Assembly: GCA_964544595.1 (NCBI GenBank)
Contig: CAZJBM010000047.1
Coordinates: 1-8,197, forward strand
Direction of reading: 5' to 3'
Source of the DNA: JAGBWK01 sp964544595
GTDB lineage: Bacteria > Bacteroidota > Bacteroidia > Bacteroidales > Muribaculaceae
Length of the DNA: 8,197 bases
Shown here: positions 1-6,636 of the stretch, piece by piece
Position numbering within the stretch: position 1 is the first letter of the stretch
How the letters are laid out: each line of letters begins with the position of its first letter
Notes under the pieces: generated by a model
What the model was told of the DNA's origin: nothing
Database searches by the model: none
What the model saw: only the letters and a program-made list of their open reading frames with translations
Translations under genes and position numbers: made by a program

Positions 1-79
1 TGCTCAATGGCTGACCGCCTCAGCGTTAACATATATTATGGGACAAGCTCTAAGTTGGGTTTTACGCTTTTGTCGCCAC

Positions 80-101
80 AAAAAAAGCGCAAAAGTTGCG
101 C
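80..101 (-). terminator. Terminator-like hairpin read on the minus strand
   Basis: A six-base-pair stem (GCGCAA at 87-92 with TTGCGC at 96-101, loop AAG) is flanked on the left by seven A residues (80-86). Read on the minus strand this is a hairpin followed by seven U, the form of an intrinsic terminator. No minus-strand gene is visible to the right, so its use is unclear. The stem also contains the upstream element of the tRNA promoter, so it could be incidental. Confidence 0.35.
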
Positions 102-126
102 GATACGAAAAAAAGACTTACCTTTG
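96..126 (+). promoter_or_regulatory. Bacteroidales-type promoter of tRNA-Leu
   Basis: TACCTTTG at 119-126 matches the Bacteroidales -10 consensus TAnnTTTG exactly. A TTG at 96-98 lies 20 bases upstream, which fits the -33 element. Transcription would start a few bases before the tRNA 5' end at 139. The match and placement are seen in the sequence; use as a promoter is inferred. Confidence 0.65.
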
Positions 127-138
127 CGTCAACCTAAC

Positions 139-220
139 GCCCGGATGGCGGAATCGGTAGACGCGCTGGTCTCAAACACCAGTGGGGCAACCCATCTCGG
201 TTCGAGCCCGAGTCCGGGTA
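139..220 (+). tRNA. tRNA-Leu, anticodon CAA
   Basis: An 82-base class II tRNA can be folded by eye. The acceptor stem GCCCGGA (139-145) pairs with TCCGGGT (213-219), with a G-U closing pair and discriminator A220. The anticodon stem CTGGT/ACCAG encloses loop CTCAAAC, with anticodon CAA at 173-175 reading UUG leucine codons. A long variable arm follows, as expected for leucine. The T stem CTCGG/CCGAG (196-200 and 208-212) holds a TTCGAGC loop. The 3' CCA is not encoded and must be added by nucleotidyltransferase. No duplicate of its 3' end was found in the window, so it shows no sign of being an occupied integration site here. Confidence 0.97.
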
Positions 221-224
221 CAGC

Positions 225-262
225 AAAGAGGATTCTCACTTCGAGAGTCCTCTTTCGTTTTT
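225..262 (+). terminator. Intrinsic terminator of tRNA-Leu
   Basis: A 13-base-pair stem with one G-T wobble pairs 225-237 with 243-255 around a five-base loop (ACTTC). It is followed by CG and five T (258-262). It starts four bases after the tRNA and should make the tRNA a separate transcription unit from manC. Confidence 0.85.
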
Positions 263-400
263 ATGATCGGAGAAATCCGATAGCAATATTTTGGGGCAAA
301 GGCCAGTTCTCGACTTATATGTATAGGCAATATAATGCGGACTTATGAGCGACGAAGTTGAGCGATTTTTTGTGCTCGAACATCATATTTGAGAGGGGAT

Positions 401-431
401 TTTGCGGATTTGTTTTTTTTTCATATCTTCG
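401..431 (+). promoter_or_regulatory. Candidate promoter for the manC-ruvB-flippase unit
   Basis: TTTG at 401-404 is followed after 19 bases by TATCTTCG at 424-431, which differs from the Bacteroidales -10 consensus TAnnTTTG at one position. This would give a leader of roughly 65-70 bases before the manC ATG. The rest of 263-505 shows no gene. A second weaker -10-like sequence, CATATTTG at 384-391, has no well-spaced upstream element. Confidence 0.4.
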
Positions 432-505
432 CTTTCGGATTGTCGCCCTACCGCGGTTTCGATCCCTATCTATTCTCCTATACCACAACCAACCCTCTAC
501 CACAA

Positions 506-1588
506 ATGATTAATCCTCACAGATACTGCGTGATAATGTGCGGCGGCATCGGCAGCCGATTCTGGCCCTACAGCCGCGCCGACAGGCCTAAACAGTTCAT
601 CGACTTTTTCGGCACCGGTCGCTCTCTGCTTCAAATGAGCTACGACCGCGTGCTCCCGTTCATCGACCCGAAAAACATCATCGTGGTCACCAACGAGCAG
701 TATGCCCCGACCGTGCGCGAGCAGTTGCCCGAGCTCACCGAGGAGCAGATACTCCTGGAGCCGGCGCGACGCAACACGGCCCCCTGCATCGCCTGGGCGG
801 CATGGCACATCGCCGCCCGCGACCCTGAGGCATCCATGATCGTCACCCCGAGCGACCACCTCATCACCCGCGAGCGCGAGTTTGAGGTAAGCATACTCAA
901 AGCCTTTGAGTTTGCCGAGAAATCCGACTGCCTGCTGACCCTCGGTATCACCCCGACCCGACCCGAAACCGGCTACGGATACATACAGATCGGCAGCCCC
1001 GTGGAGGATAAGATACTCAAGGTCAAGACATTCACCGAAAAGCCCAACCTTGAGCTGGCAAAAGTGTTCGTAGAGTCGGGCGAATTTTTCTGGAATTCGG
1101 GCATCTTTATCTGGAAAGCCTCTGCCATACAGCAGGCCCTCAGAGACCACGTGCCCGACCTCGCCGGCATTTTCACCCGCGGCGAGGGCATCTACAACAC
1201 AGCCGAGGAGGCAGACTACATCGATAAGAACTTCCCCGCCTGCGTAAGCATCTCTATCGACTTCGCAGTGATGGAAAAAGCCTCCAACGCCTACGTCGAG
1301 TGCGTTGAATTCGGCTGGAACGACCTCGGCACATGGAGCGCTCTCTACGACAATTCGCCCAAAAACCGCGACTCCAACGTGACGCAGAACTGCCAGGTGC
1401 TCTCCTACAACTCCACCGGCAACATATTCGTGGCCTCAGGCGAAAAACTGGTCGTGGCCAACGGACTCAAAGACTATATCGTGGCCGACACCGGCGACGT
1501 GCTTCTCATCTGCCCCAAATCAGAGGAACAACGCATCAAAAACATGGTCAACGACGCCAAAATGGCTTTCGGCGACAAATACCAATAA
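506..1588 (+). CDS. manC: Mannose-1-phosphate guanylyltransferase (GDP-mannose pyrophosphorylase)
   Basis: This 360-residue cytosolic enzyme makes GDP-mannose from mannose 1-phosphate and GTP, feeding mannose, fucose and related sugars into surface glycans. The N-terminal nucleotide-binding signature is clear: CGGIGSRFWPYSR at residues 12-24, followed by PKQF at 28-31. Further family motifs are EPARRNTAPCIA (85-95), TPSDH (114-118), TETGYGYI-like RPETGYGYI (152-160), the sugar-phosphate loop FTEKP (176-180), NSGIF (197-201) and GWNDLGTW (270-277). The protein ends soon after the beta-helix part, so it lacks the phosphomannose isomerase domain of the bifunctional enzymes; this short form is common in Bacteroidetes. 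The frame is open upstream to 389, but the ATG at 506 puts the Rossmann-like start eight residues before the signature, as in homologues. No clear Shine-Dalgarno site is present. It is first in an apparent unit with ruvB and the flippase. Confidence 0.93.
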   Translation: MINPHRYCVIMCGGIGSRFWPYSRADRPKQFIDFFGTGRSLLQMSYDRVLPFIDPKNIIVVTNEQYAPTVREQLPELTEEQILLEPARRNTAPCIAWAAWHIAARDPEASMIVTPSDHLITREREFEVSILKAFEFAEKSDCLLTLGITPTRPETGYGYIQIGSPVEDKILKVKTFTEKPNLELAKVFVESGEFFWNSGIFIWKASAIQQALRDHVPDLAGIFTRGEGIYNTAEEADYIDKNFPACVSISIDFAVMEKASNAYVECVEFGWNDLGTWSALYDNSPKNRDSNVTQNCQVLSYNSTGNIFVASGEKLVVANGLKDYIVADTGDVLLICPKSEEQRIKNMVNDAKMAFGDKYQ

Positions 1589-1669
1589 TTGCCCTCGGCC
1601 CAAATCCCGACGCCGGCAACGCCCGGCGAATTGAGTCAACGCAACCCTACGACTTGCAACGACGTATCG

Positions 1670-2689
1670 ATGGAAGAATTCGACATACGACACCAAAAAG
1701 CGGAGCGCGACGCCGACTTTGAGCGAGCGCTCCGTCCCCAACAATTCGGCGACTTCAGCGGACAGGATAAGATCGTCGAAAATCTGCGCGTGTTTGTGGC
1801 CGCGGCCAAAATGCGCGGGGAGGCTCTCGACCACCTCCTGCTCCATGGCCCCCCCGGCCTCGGCAAAACCACCCTATCATCAATTATCGCCAACGAGCTG
1901 GGCGTGGGATTCAAAGTCACCTCCGGACCCGTGCTCGACAAGCCCGGCGACCTCGCCGGCATCCTTACCGCTCTCGAGGAGAACGACGTGCTTTTCATCG
2001 ACGAGATCCACCGCCTCTCGCCCGTGGTCGAGGAGTATCTCTACTCGGCCATGGAGGATTATCGCATCGACATAATGATCGATAAAGGCCCCGGAGCACG
2101 AAGCGTGCAGCTGTCGCTCGCGCCTTTCACCCTCGTCGGGGCCACAACTCGCAGCGGCCTGCTGACATCCCCGCTCAGAGCCCGATTCGGCATCAACTGC
2201 CACCTGGAGTATTACGACCACGACACGCTGCGGGCCATCGTGCTCCGCTCCGCTCGCCTGCTCGGAGTGGAATGCCGCGCCGACGCCGCGACCGAGATAT
2301 CGCTGCGCAGCCGAGGCACCCCCCGCATAGCCAACGCCTTGCTCCGACGCGTGCGCGACTTCGCCCAAGTAAAAGGCTCAGGCATTATCGACCTCGACAT
2401 TGCCCGCTTTGCCCTCGAAGCCCTAAATATCGACCGATATGGCCTCGACGAAATCGACAACAAGCTGCTCACCACCATTATAACCAAGTTTAAGGGTGGC
2501 CCGGTAGGTTTGACGACCATAGCGACCGCTCTCGGCGAAGACCCAGGCACAATTGAGGAGGTCTACGAGCCGTATCTCATCAAAGAGGGTTTCATCAAGC
2601 GCACCCCGCGCGGCCGCGAGGTAACCGACCTGGCCTTCTCCCACTTAGGCCGCTCGCGCGCCGGCGACGCCGCCTCGCTCTTCGATTGA
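1670..2689 (+). CDS. ruvB: Holliday junction branch migration ATPase RuvB
   Basis: This 339-residue protein is the hexameric AAA+ motor that, with RuvA, drives branch migration of Holliday junctions for RuvC in recombination and repair. Visible motifs are Walker A GPPGLGKT (60-67), Walker B FIDEIH (109-114), sensor 1 GATTRSG (157-163), the arginine-finger segment SPLRARFG (167-174), sensor 2 GTPRIAN (216-222) and the C-terminal winged-helix segment ending in RTPRGREVTD (311-320). Its length is normal for the family. The frame stays open back to a TTG at 1589, directly after manC, but the ATG at 1670 gives the usual N-terminus (MEEFDIR), so I chose it; the 81-base gap to manC then has no gene. 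It sits between two polysaccharide genes, probably co-transcribed, although its function is unrelated to theirs. Confidence 0.97.
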   Translation: MEEFDIRHQKAERDADFERALRPQQFGDFSGQDKIVENLRVFVAAAKMRGEALDHLLLHGPPGLGKTTLSSIIANELGVGFKVTSGPVLDKPGDLAGILTALEENDVLFIDEIHRLSPVVEEYLYSAMEDYRIDIMIDKGPGARSVQLSLAPFTLVGATTRSGLLTSPLRARFGINCHLEYYDHDTLRAIVLRSARLLGVECRADAATEISLRSRGTPRIANALLRRVRDFAQVKGSGIIDLDIARFALEALNIDRYGLDEIDNKLLTTIITKFKGGPVGLTTIATALGEDPGTIEEVYEPYLIKEGFIKRTPRGREVTDLAFSHLGRSRAGDAASLFD

Positions 2690-2690
2690 C

Positions 2691-2718
2691 GCTCACCTCC
2701 GCCCCGGGGCGGCTGAGC
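2691..2718 (+). other. GC-rich inverted repeat after ruvB
   Basis: CCGCCCC (2699-2705) is directly followed by its complement GGGGCGG (2706-2712), and outer arms GCTCA (2691-2695) and TGAGC (2714-2718) extend the stem with small bulges. There is no T run after it, so it is a weak terminator candidate at best. It could attenuate transcription or stabilise mRNA between ruvB and the flippase gene. Confidence 0.35.
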
Positions 2719-2764
2719 AGCATAGTTATTCTTTCATTCAACAACCCTTCACTTCACGTCAACT

Positions 2765-4246
2765 TTGGCCGGTATAAAATCTTTAATGAAAGATACTGCC
2801 ATCTACGGCGTTAGCAGTATCGTCGGCAGATTCCTCAACTGGTGTCTCGTGCCGATGTACACTTACATATTCGCCGCCGGCGAGTATGGTATCGTCACCA
2901 ACATCTACGCCTACATAGCTTTAGTTCTCATCATACTCACCTACGGTATGGAGACAGGCTTCTTCCGCTTCGCCAACCATGAGCGATGGCACGATCCCAA
3001 TCAGGTCTACTCCACCACCCTCATCTCGATAGGCACTACCTCATCGGTCTTTATCATAGCCGGCTGCCTCTTCTCCCCGCAGATTGCCGCGTGGCTCCAC
3101 TGCGGCGACCATCCGTCGTATATATGGATGATGGTGATCGCTGTCGGGGTCGACGCTTACACGTCGATTCCGTTTGCCTACCTGCGCTACAAAAAGCGGC
3201 CGATGCGCTTCGCCGCCCTGAAATTCACCAACATAGCCCTTAACATCGGCCTCAACATCTTCTTCCTCGTCGTGTGCCCCGCCATATGGAAGCACTCGCC
3301 CGAGGCTATCTCGTGGTTCTACATGCCCGACTACGGCATCGGCTACATATTCCTGGCCAACCTTATCTCCTCCCTCGCGATGTTACTGCTGCTCACCCCC
3401 GAGCTGCGCGTCACCTACAGTTTCAACCTCACCCTGCTCAAGGAGATGCTCCGCTACTCCTTCCCTCTGCTCGTGCTCGGCATCGCAGGCATTATGAACC
3501 AGACTATCGACAAGATTCTCTTCCCGATACTCTACGACGACAAAGCCGAGGCCGACACCCAGCTCGGCATCTACGGGGCGTGCTACAAGATCGCTATCGT
3601 GATGGTGATGTTCATTCAGGCGTTTCGCTTCGCCTACGAGCCCTTCATCTTCGACCAGGCTAAAAACAGCGGCGCCGACAAGAAGCAGTCGTACGCCGAC
3701 GCGATGAAATATTTCGTCATTTTCGCCCTCTTCATCTTCCTGGGGGTGATGTTCTATCTCAACATCATCAAATACTTCATCTCGCCCCGCTACTTCGCAG
3801 GCCTGAAGGTAGTGCCCATAATCATGGCCGCCGAACTTTTCTTCGGCATCTTCTTCAACCTGTCGCTATGGTACAAGCTGACCGACCGCACCATTTGGGG
3901 CACGATCCTCTCTGTAGGCGGATTGGTGGTGACGCTTACGCTCAATATCCTCTTCGTGCCGTCGTACGGCTACATGGCCTGCGCATGGGCAGCCTTCGCC
4001 TGCTACGGCTCTATGATGATAGCCAGCTACCTGCTCGGGCAGAAATACTACCCCATCAAATACGCCGTCGGGCGCATCAGCTTTTACGTGGCCGTGGCTG
4101 CAGTCTTCTACATCATCGGCATGTATTGCCCGATGCCGGGCGAAGCCGTGGGCTACGCCGTCAAGACCGCCCTGCTCATAGCCTTCGCCCTGCTCGTCAT
4201 CTCGCGCGAAAAACCCCACGCCATCCTCGCCCGTAAAAGGCCCTGA
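2765..4246 (+). CDS. Polysaccharide flippase / oligosaccharide translocase (Wzx/MATE type)
   Basis: This 493-residue inner-membrane protein probably flips lipid-linked oligosaccharide across the membrane for capsule, O-antigen or related glycan assembly. It has about 14 predicted membrane helices, by eye near residues 11-33, 42-62, 85-108, 118-140, 152-172, 190-210, 231-250, 268-290, 313-338, 345-370, 376-397, 402-424, 435-455 and 462-480. The N-terminal segment resembles Bacteroidales polysaccharide biosynthesis proteins (AIYGVSSIVGRFLN, then LVPMYTYIF). The substrate cannot be read from the sequence. I favour the TTG at 2765 because MAGIKSL looks like the conserved N-terminus of relatives; an ATG at 2786 would remove seven residues. 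It follows ruvB by 75 bases and, with manC, suggests a surface glycan role. It is the last gene of the GC-rich core part of the window. Confidence 0.88.
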   Translation: MAGIKSLMKDTAIYGVSSIVGRFLNWCLVPMYTYIFAAGEYGIVTNIYAYIALVLIILTYGMETGFFRFANHERWHDPNQVYSTTLISIGTTSSVFIIAGCLFSPQIAAWLHCGDHPSYIWMMVIAVGVDAYTSIPFAYLRYKKRPMRFAALKFTNIALNIGLNIFFLVVCPAIWKHSPEAISWFYMPDYGIGYIFLANLISSLAMLLLLTPELRVTYSFNLTLLKEMLRYSFPLLVLGIAGIMNQTIDKILFPILYDDKAEADTQLGIYGACYKIAIVMVMFIQAFRFAYEPFIFDQAKNSGADKKQSYADAMKYFVIFALFIFLGVMFYLNIIKYFISPRYFAGLKVVPIIMAAELFFGIFFNLSLWYKLTDRTIWGTILSVGGLVVTLTLNILFVPSYGYMACAWAAFACYGSMMIASYLLGQKYYPIKYAVGRISFYVAVAAVFYIIGMYCPMPGEAVGYAVKTALLIAFALLVISREKPHAILARKRP

Positions 4247-4284
4247 CCCCATCCCGATGCCCTCAGATTTCCGATGAAATGTTG

Positions 4285-4316
4285 ATGGAGCGCATTTCTT
4301 CAGCGATACGCTCCAT
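4285..4316 (+). terminator. Possible terminator hairpin after the flippase gene
   Basis: ATGGAGCG (4285-4292) is complementary to CGCTCCAT (4309-4316), giving an eight-base-pair stem with a 16-base loop about 40 bases after the flippase stop codon. Only a short ATTT follows, so termination would be weak. It marks the change from the core operon to the repeat-rich accessory part. Confidence 0.35.
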
Positions 4317-4331
4317 ATTTAACTGAAAATC

Positions 4332-4371
4332 AAGAGGCTGCTGCGGGTAGCAGCCCTTCTGGCCGAGGGAT
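4332..4371 (+). repeat. Degenerate repeat copy A
   Basis: This stretch resembles the start of the units at 5048, 5222, 7836 and 8009: GAGGCTGCT, then a variable loop, then GCAGCCC, TCTGG and GAGG in the same order and spacing. It keeps a perfect seven-base-pair hairpin, GGCTGCT (4336-4342) with AGCAGCC (4349-4355). It lies about 60 bases before the lipoprotein gene at 4431, so that gene is bracketed by repeat copies on both sides. The rest of the unit is absent or decayed beyond recognition. Confidence 0.55.
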
Positions 4372-4430
4372 AGAATTGCCAATCCATCAGCGCTTCCCAT
4401 ATTTAGATAAATCATCAAAAATCAGAGGAA

Positions 4431-5048
4431 ATGAATAAGTTGTTTGGAATATTTTTCGTGCTAATAACTTTGCTCACAACCGGATGTAGTAAATGTAATT
4501 ATAGTGTCATATCATACGATGTCGGTAGATATGAGAGATTTTTTCAAGAGGTCAGGAGCGAGAACAAGTTCGATGGAAAGAATTTTTTCTATTATGCTGA
4601 AGAAGTAACGAGATTGCTAATCGTAGAAGAGGATGATTGTTTTGTTGCCAAAAGCACATATTTTATTAATGGAGAAGAACATACGGATATATATAAATTT
4701 AGTCTGCAGTACGGCCCGCTGTCAAATCTATTTGAATACGTTTATGAGAATCCTATTATATATCAATTAAGGGAAAATAATTATATCGCAACATACAGTC
4801 TTATGGCTCTTGTTGACTCTGTTGGCAACATTAAGCTTTTGGCAGAAAAGCCAGCCATTGCTCCCACACAAAAATATTATAAAAAGAAATATCACAAAGA
4901 AATTCCTTTAACAAGAGAGCAAGGAGTTTTAATTTTTGAACTAACTTTTAAAAAAGTATTAATCGGATGCGGGCTTGAACATATGATTGCCGAGCCATAC
5001 AGGAATAAATCTCAGATTGACGATTTAAAAATAAATGACGGGGAGTAG
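4431..5048 (+). CDS. Hypothetical lipoprotein (possible orphan immunity protein)
   Basis: I do not recognise a family for this 205-residue protein. It begins with a short lipoprotein signal: Lys3, a hydrophobic stretch through residue 15, then TTGC with the acylated cysteine at residue 19. The mature part is rich in Tyr, Lys, Glu and Asn and has no repeats or membrane segments, suggesting a small soluble domain tethered to the envelope. Cysteines at 22, 70 and 180 remain after the lipidated one. GAGGAA lies directly before the ATG. The gene is strikingly AT-rich beside the GC-rich core genes, a sign of transfer. Degenerate repeat A lies upstream, and repeat B begins at the last base of the stop codon. 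With Rhs tip and lipoprotein genes farther along, an immunity protein left without its toxin is a reasonable inference, not shown directly. Confidence 0.7.
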   Translation: MNKLFGIFFVLITLLTTGCSKCNYSVISYDVGRYERFFQEVRSENKFDGKNFFYYAEEVTRLLIVEEDDCFVAKSTYFINGEEHTDIYKFSLQYGPLSNLFEYVYENPIIYQLRENNYIATYSLMALVDSVGNIKLLAEKPAIAPTQKYYKKKYHKEIPLTREQGVLIFELTFKKVLIGCGLEHMIAEPYRNKSQIDDLKINDGE

Positions 5049-5221
5049 GAGGCTGCTCCATGGAGGCAGGGGTGCTGGCGGAGACACAACGCCTGATTAA
5101 CTTTGGCATGCCAAAGGCATGCGGCTACTGGCGGGTGGTAAAGGGGTTGTTTCTCTTTCGCGGGGTTGAAGACGTGCGGTCGATATTCGCTTGTTACATA
5201 GCTATTTGCGTTGATGGTTGG
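5048..5221 (+). repeat. Repeat unit B, long form (174 bases)
   Basis: The unit begins GGAGGCTGCTCC at 5048-5059 and runs to the next copy of that motif at 5222. It contains GGAGACACAACGCCTG (5080-5095), the 14-base palindrome at 5102-5115 overlapped by a second GCATGC, and TTTCTCTTTCGCGGGG followed by TGAAGACGTGCGGTCGATATT, matching 7880-7980 closely. The part just after the palindrome (about 5125-5147) has diverged from the copy at 7836. The first base is also the last base of the preceding gene's stop codon. Confidence 0.85.
5102..5122 (+). repeat. Palindrome in unit B
   Basis: TTTGGCATGCCAAA (5102-5115) is a perfect 14-base palindrome. Overlapping it, GCATGCC and GGCATGC separated by AAA form a second hairpin ending at 5122. 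The same 21 bases recur unchanged at 7889-7909, although flanking bases differ, so this core looks more constrained than its surroundings. It could be a protein-binding site or a cruciform. Confidence 0.75.
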
Positions 5222-5259
5222 GGAGGCTGCTCCATGAAAGCAGCCCTACTGGTGGAGGA
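5222..5259 (+). repeat. Repeat unit C, truncated
   Basis: The unit opens GGAGGCTGCTCC (5222-5233), continues ATGAAAGCAGCCCTACTGG and then departs from the family after GTGGAGG. A seven-base-pair hairpin joins GGCTGCT (5225-5231) and AGCAGCC (5239-5245). The sequence from 5260 on is unrelated and leads into the Rhs cassette, so this is the repeat-cassette junction. Confidence 0.8.
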
Positions 5260-5272
5260 ATTCTAATCCGGA

Positions 5273-5365
5273 ATGGAGGGGGGTCGTTATGCGGGATATT
5301 TGGCTGCTGGGGTTGCGGTTGTCGCGGGGATTGGCTATATTTGCGGAAAAGCAGCAACGCGATAA
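5273..5365 (+). CDS. Possible 30-residue membrane peptide upstream of the Rhs fragment
   Basis: A small frame of 30 residues runs from the ATG at 5273 to TAA at 5363-5365. Its stop overlaps the ATG of the Rhs fragment by one base (TAATG), the arrangement of translational coupling. The peptide has a short charged start (Glu2, Arg5), a Gly/Ala/Val/Ile-rich stretch at about residues 7-24 that could cross a membrane, and a basic end (Lys26, Arg30). An in-frame stop at 5264-5266 fixes the start. GGAGG lies about 14 bases upstream, rather far for a ribosome binding site. No family is recognised. It could be a leader that opens translation of the Rhs fragment, a small membrane protein, or a chance frame in GC-rich junction sequence. 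Confidence 0.35.
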   Translation: MEGGRYAGYLAAGVAVVAGIGYICGKAATR

Positions 5366-6636
5366 TGAAACGTCTCTCTACATACGGCAACCTGACGGCC
5401 GACCTCAACCGGGGCGTCGAGTCGATAGCCTACAATGAGCTGAACCTCCCGGCGGCAATACGCTGCGGCGACGGCACGGTGGTAAGGAACTGGTACGCCG
5501 CCGACGGGAGGCTGCTCAAGCGCGAGGTCAGGCCAAAGACGGCGAGACTGACCCGCGAGGTGTTTATCGGCGGCTTCATCTTCAACCAGAACGCGCTCAA
5601 CCGGCTGATACTAAAGCAGACCGGCACGCCGACGGGCTACCTCGACAAGGATGGCGGGGTGCACAGTTTCGTGAAGGACTATCAGGGGAACGTGCGCCAG
5701 GTGATGAGCGAGAGCGGGGCGGTGGAGCAGGAGTCGCACTACTATCCCTACGGAATGCTGATGGGTGAGAGCGACGTGAACGGTAGCCGCGCCACGGCCA
5801 ACCGCTACCGCTACGGTGGCAAGGAATACCTCCCCTCGTCGGGCCTCAACCTCTACGACTTCTCGGCGCGCTACCTCGACCCGGCGGGTTGCGGCTTCCT
5901 CTCGTCCGACCCCATGCAGGGCGACTACATCCCCCTATCCCCGACCTCGTACTGCGGCGCCGACCCGATAAATTTTATTGATCCCTCGGGATGTGATTTG
6001 ACATTCACTGGAGAAGCAGCGCAAGAAGCTTTCCGTTACTTACAGGATATTCTATCCGGAAGACTTAATCTTTCTATGGATGAATCAGGAAAAGTGTCTT
6101 ATGAATTTGTAAAACAAAATTACCTTCCAGATTATATTGTTTATTGGTTTATGCTGATGATGGACGACCATTCTATCGAACTTAATATTGTGGATGAAAA
6201 CTCAATTATTAATTCTATAGGAGGTCCATTAGTTGGTGGTGCATTTATGGGCAACACGATAATCAAAAACGAAAACGAATCGACCAAAGTAAAAGCGAGG
6301 CAGGAGATAAACACTAGAGCATTGGATATTATTGGAGGAATTTTTAATTATAACGAAGCTCCGTTTATTCATGAACTCACAGAGGCATACACTGGAGCAA
6401 AAATATCACTCAATTCTAATACCCCCGCAATACTAGGTACAGAAGAATACTCCAGAATCTACCTTAAAGCTCATAAACTGGCTTATCCATCGGCAACTCC
6501 GGATATTTACATTGATTTCCTTGATAAGAATAATAATATTTTGTCGAAATCTGACACTTCTTCCGCAATACTTTTTTATTATTACGTATGGAAAAACGGT
6601 CAAAAAATAGTACTTCAAAATTATTTCTCAAAATAA
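5365..6636 (+). CDS. Truncated Rhs core fragment with variable C-terminal toxin-like tip
   Basis: This 423-residue product is the C-terminal end of an Rhs/YD-repeat protein. Residues 7-60 look like the last YD-type repeats (YGNLTADLNRG onward). Residues 99-209 form the RHS-associated core: HSFVKDYQGNVRQV (100-113), HYYPYGM (125-131), YRYGGKEY (148-155), GLNLYDFSARYLDP (160-173) and the end motif INFIDPSG (202-209). Residues 210-423 form a separate tip containing GGAFMGNTI (291-299), QEIN (313-316), a HELTEAY motif (336-342) and KAH (368-370). Tips of this kind occur after Rhs cores in other Bacteroidetes as I recall them; the enzyme activity is not established. The core is GC-rich while the tip is abruptly AT-rich from about 5970. 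There is no signal peptide and none of the large N-terminal shell, so it probably cannot be delivered alone: an orphan tip or a remnant. The ATG at 5365 is preferred over TTG 5218, which lies inside a repeat. Confidence 0.85.
   Translation: MKRLSTYGNLTADLNRGVESIAYNELNLPAAIRCGDGTVVRNWYAADGRLLKREVRPKTARLTREVFIGGFIFNQNALNRLILKQTGTPTGYLDKDGGVHSFVKDYQGNVRQVMSESGAVEQESHYYPYGMLMGESDVNGSRATANRYRYGGKEYLPSSGLNLYDFSARYLDPAGCGFLSSDPMQGDYIPLSPTSYCGADPINFIDPSGCDLTFTGEAAQEAFRYLQDILSGRLNLSMDESGKVSYEFVKQNYLPDYIVYWFMLMMDDHSIELNIVDENSIINSIGGPLVGGAFMGNTIIKNENESTKVKARQEINTRALDIIGGIFNYNEAPFIHELTEAYTGAKISLNSNTPAILGTEEYSRIYLKAHKLAYPSATPDIYIDFLDKNNNILSKSDTSSAILFYYYVWKNGQKIVLQNYFSK

Noticed and set aside
200..220. tRNA-Leu 3' end as an attachment site for an integrated element
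   Set aside because: No second copy of the tRNA 3' end and no integrase gene were found in the window. The genes next to it are core genes.
7..348. 113-codon + strand frame covering the tRNA-Leu region
   Set aside because: It runs straight through a well-folded tRNA and its terminator. Peptides of this kind are a known false translation of tRNA-Leu genes.
497..1150. 217-codon minus-strand frame opposite manC
   Set aside because: It is antisense to a clearly conserved gene. Long antisense frames are expected in GC-rich coding DNA, and the peptide shows no recognisable domain.
1589..1669. 27-residue N-terminal extension of RuvB from a TTG at 1589
   Set aside because: The extension is not typical of RuvB, and the ATG at 1670 gives the conserved N-terminus.
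1880..2368. 162-codon minus-strand frame opposite ruvB
   Set aside because: It is antisense to ruvB, with no recognisable family or start signal.
5218..5364. Rhs start at the TTG at 5218
   Set aside because: This would encode 49 extra residues out of repeat C and junction sequence with no resemblance to Rhs. Rhs similarity begins just after the ATG at 5365.
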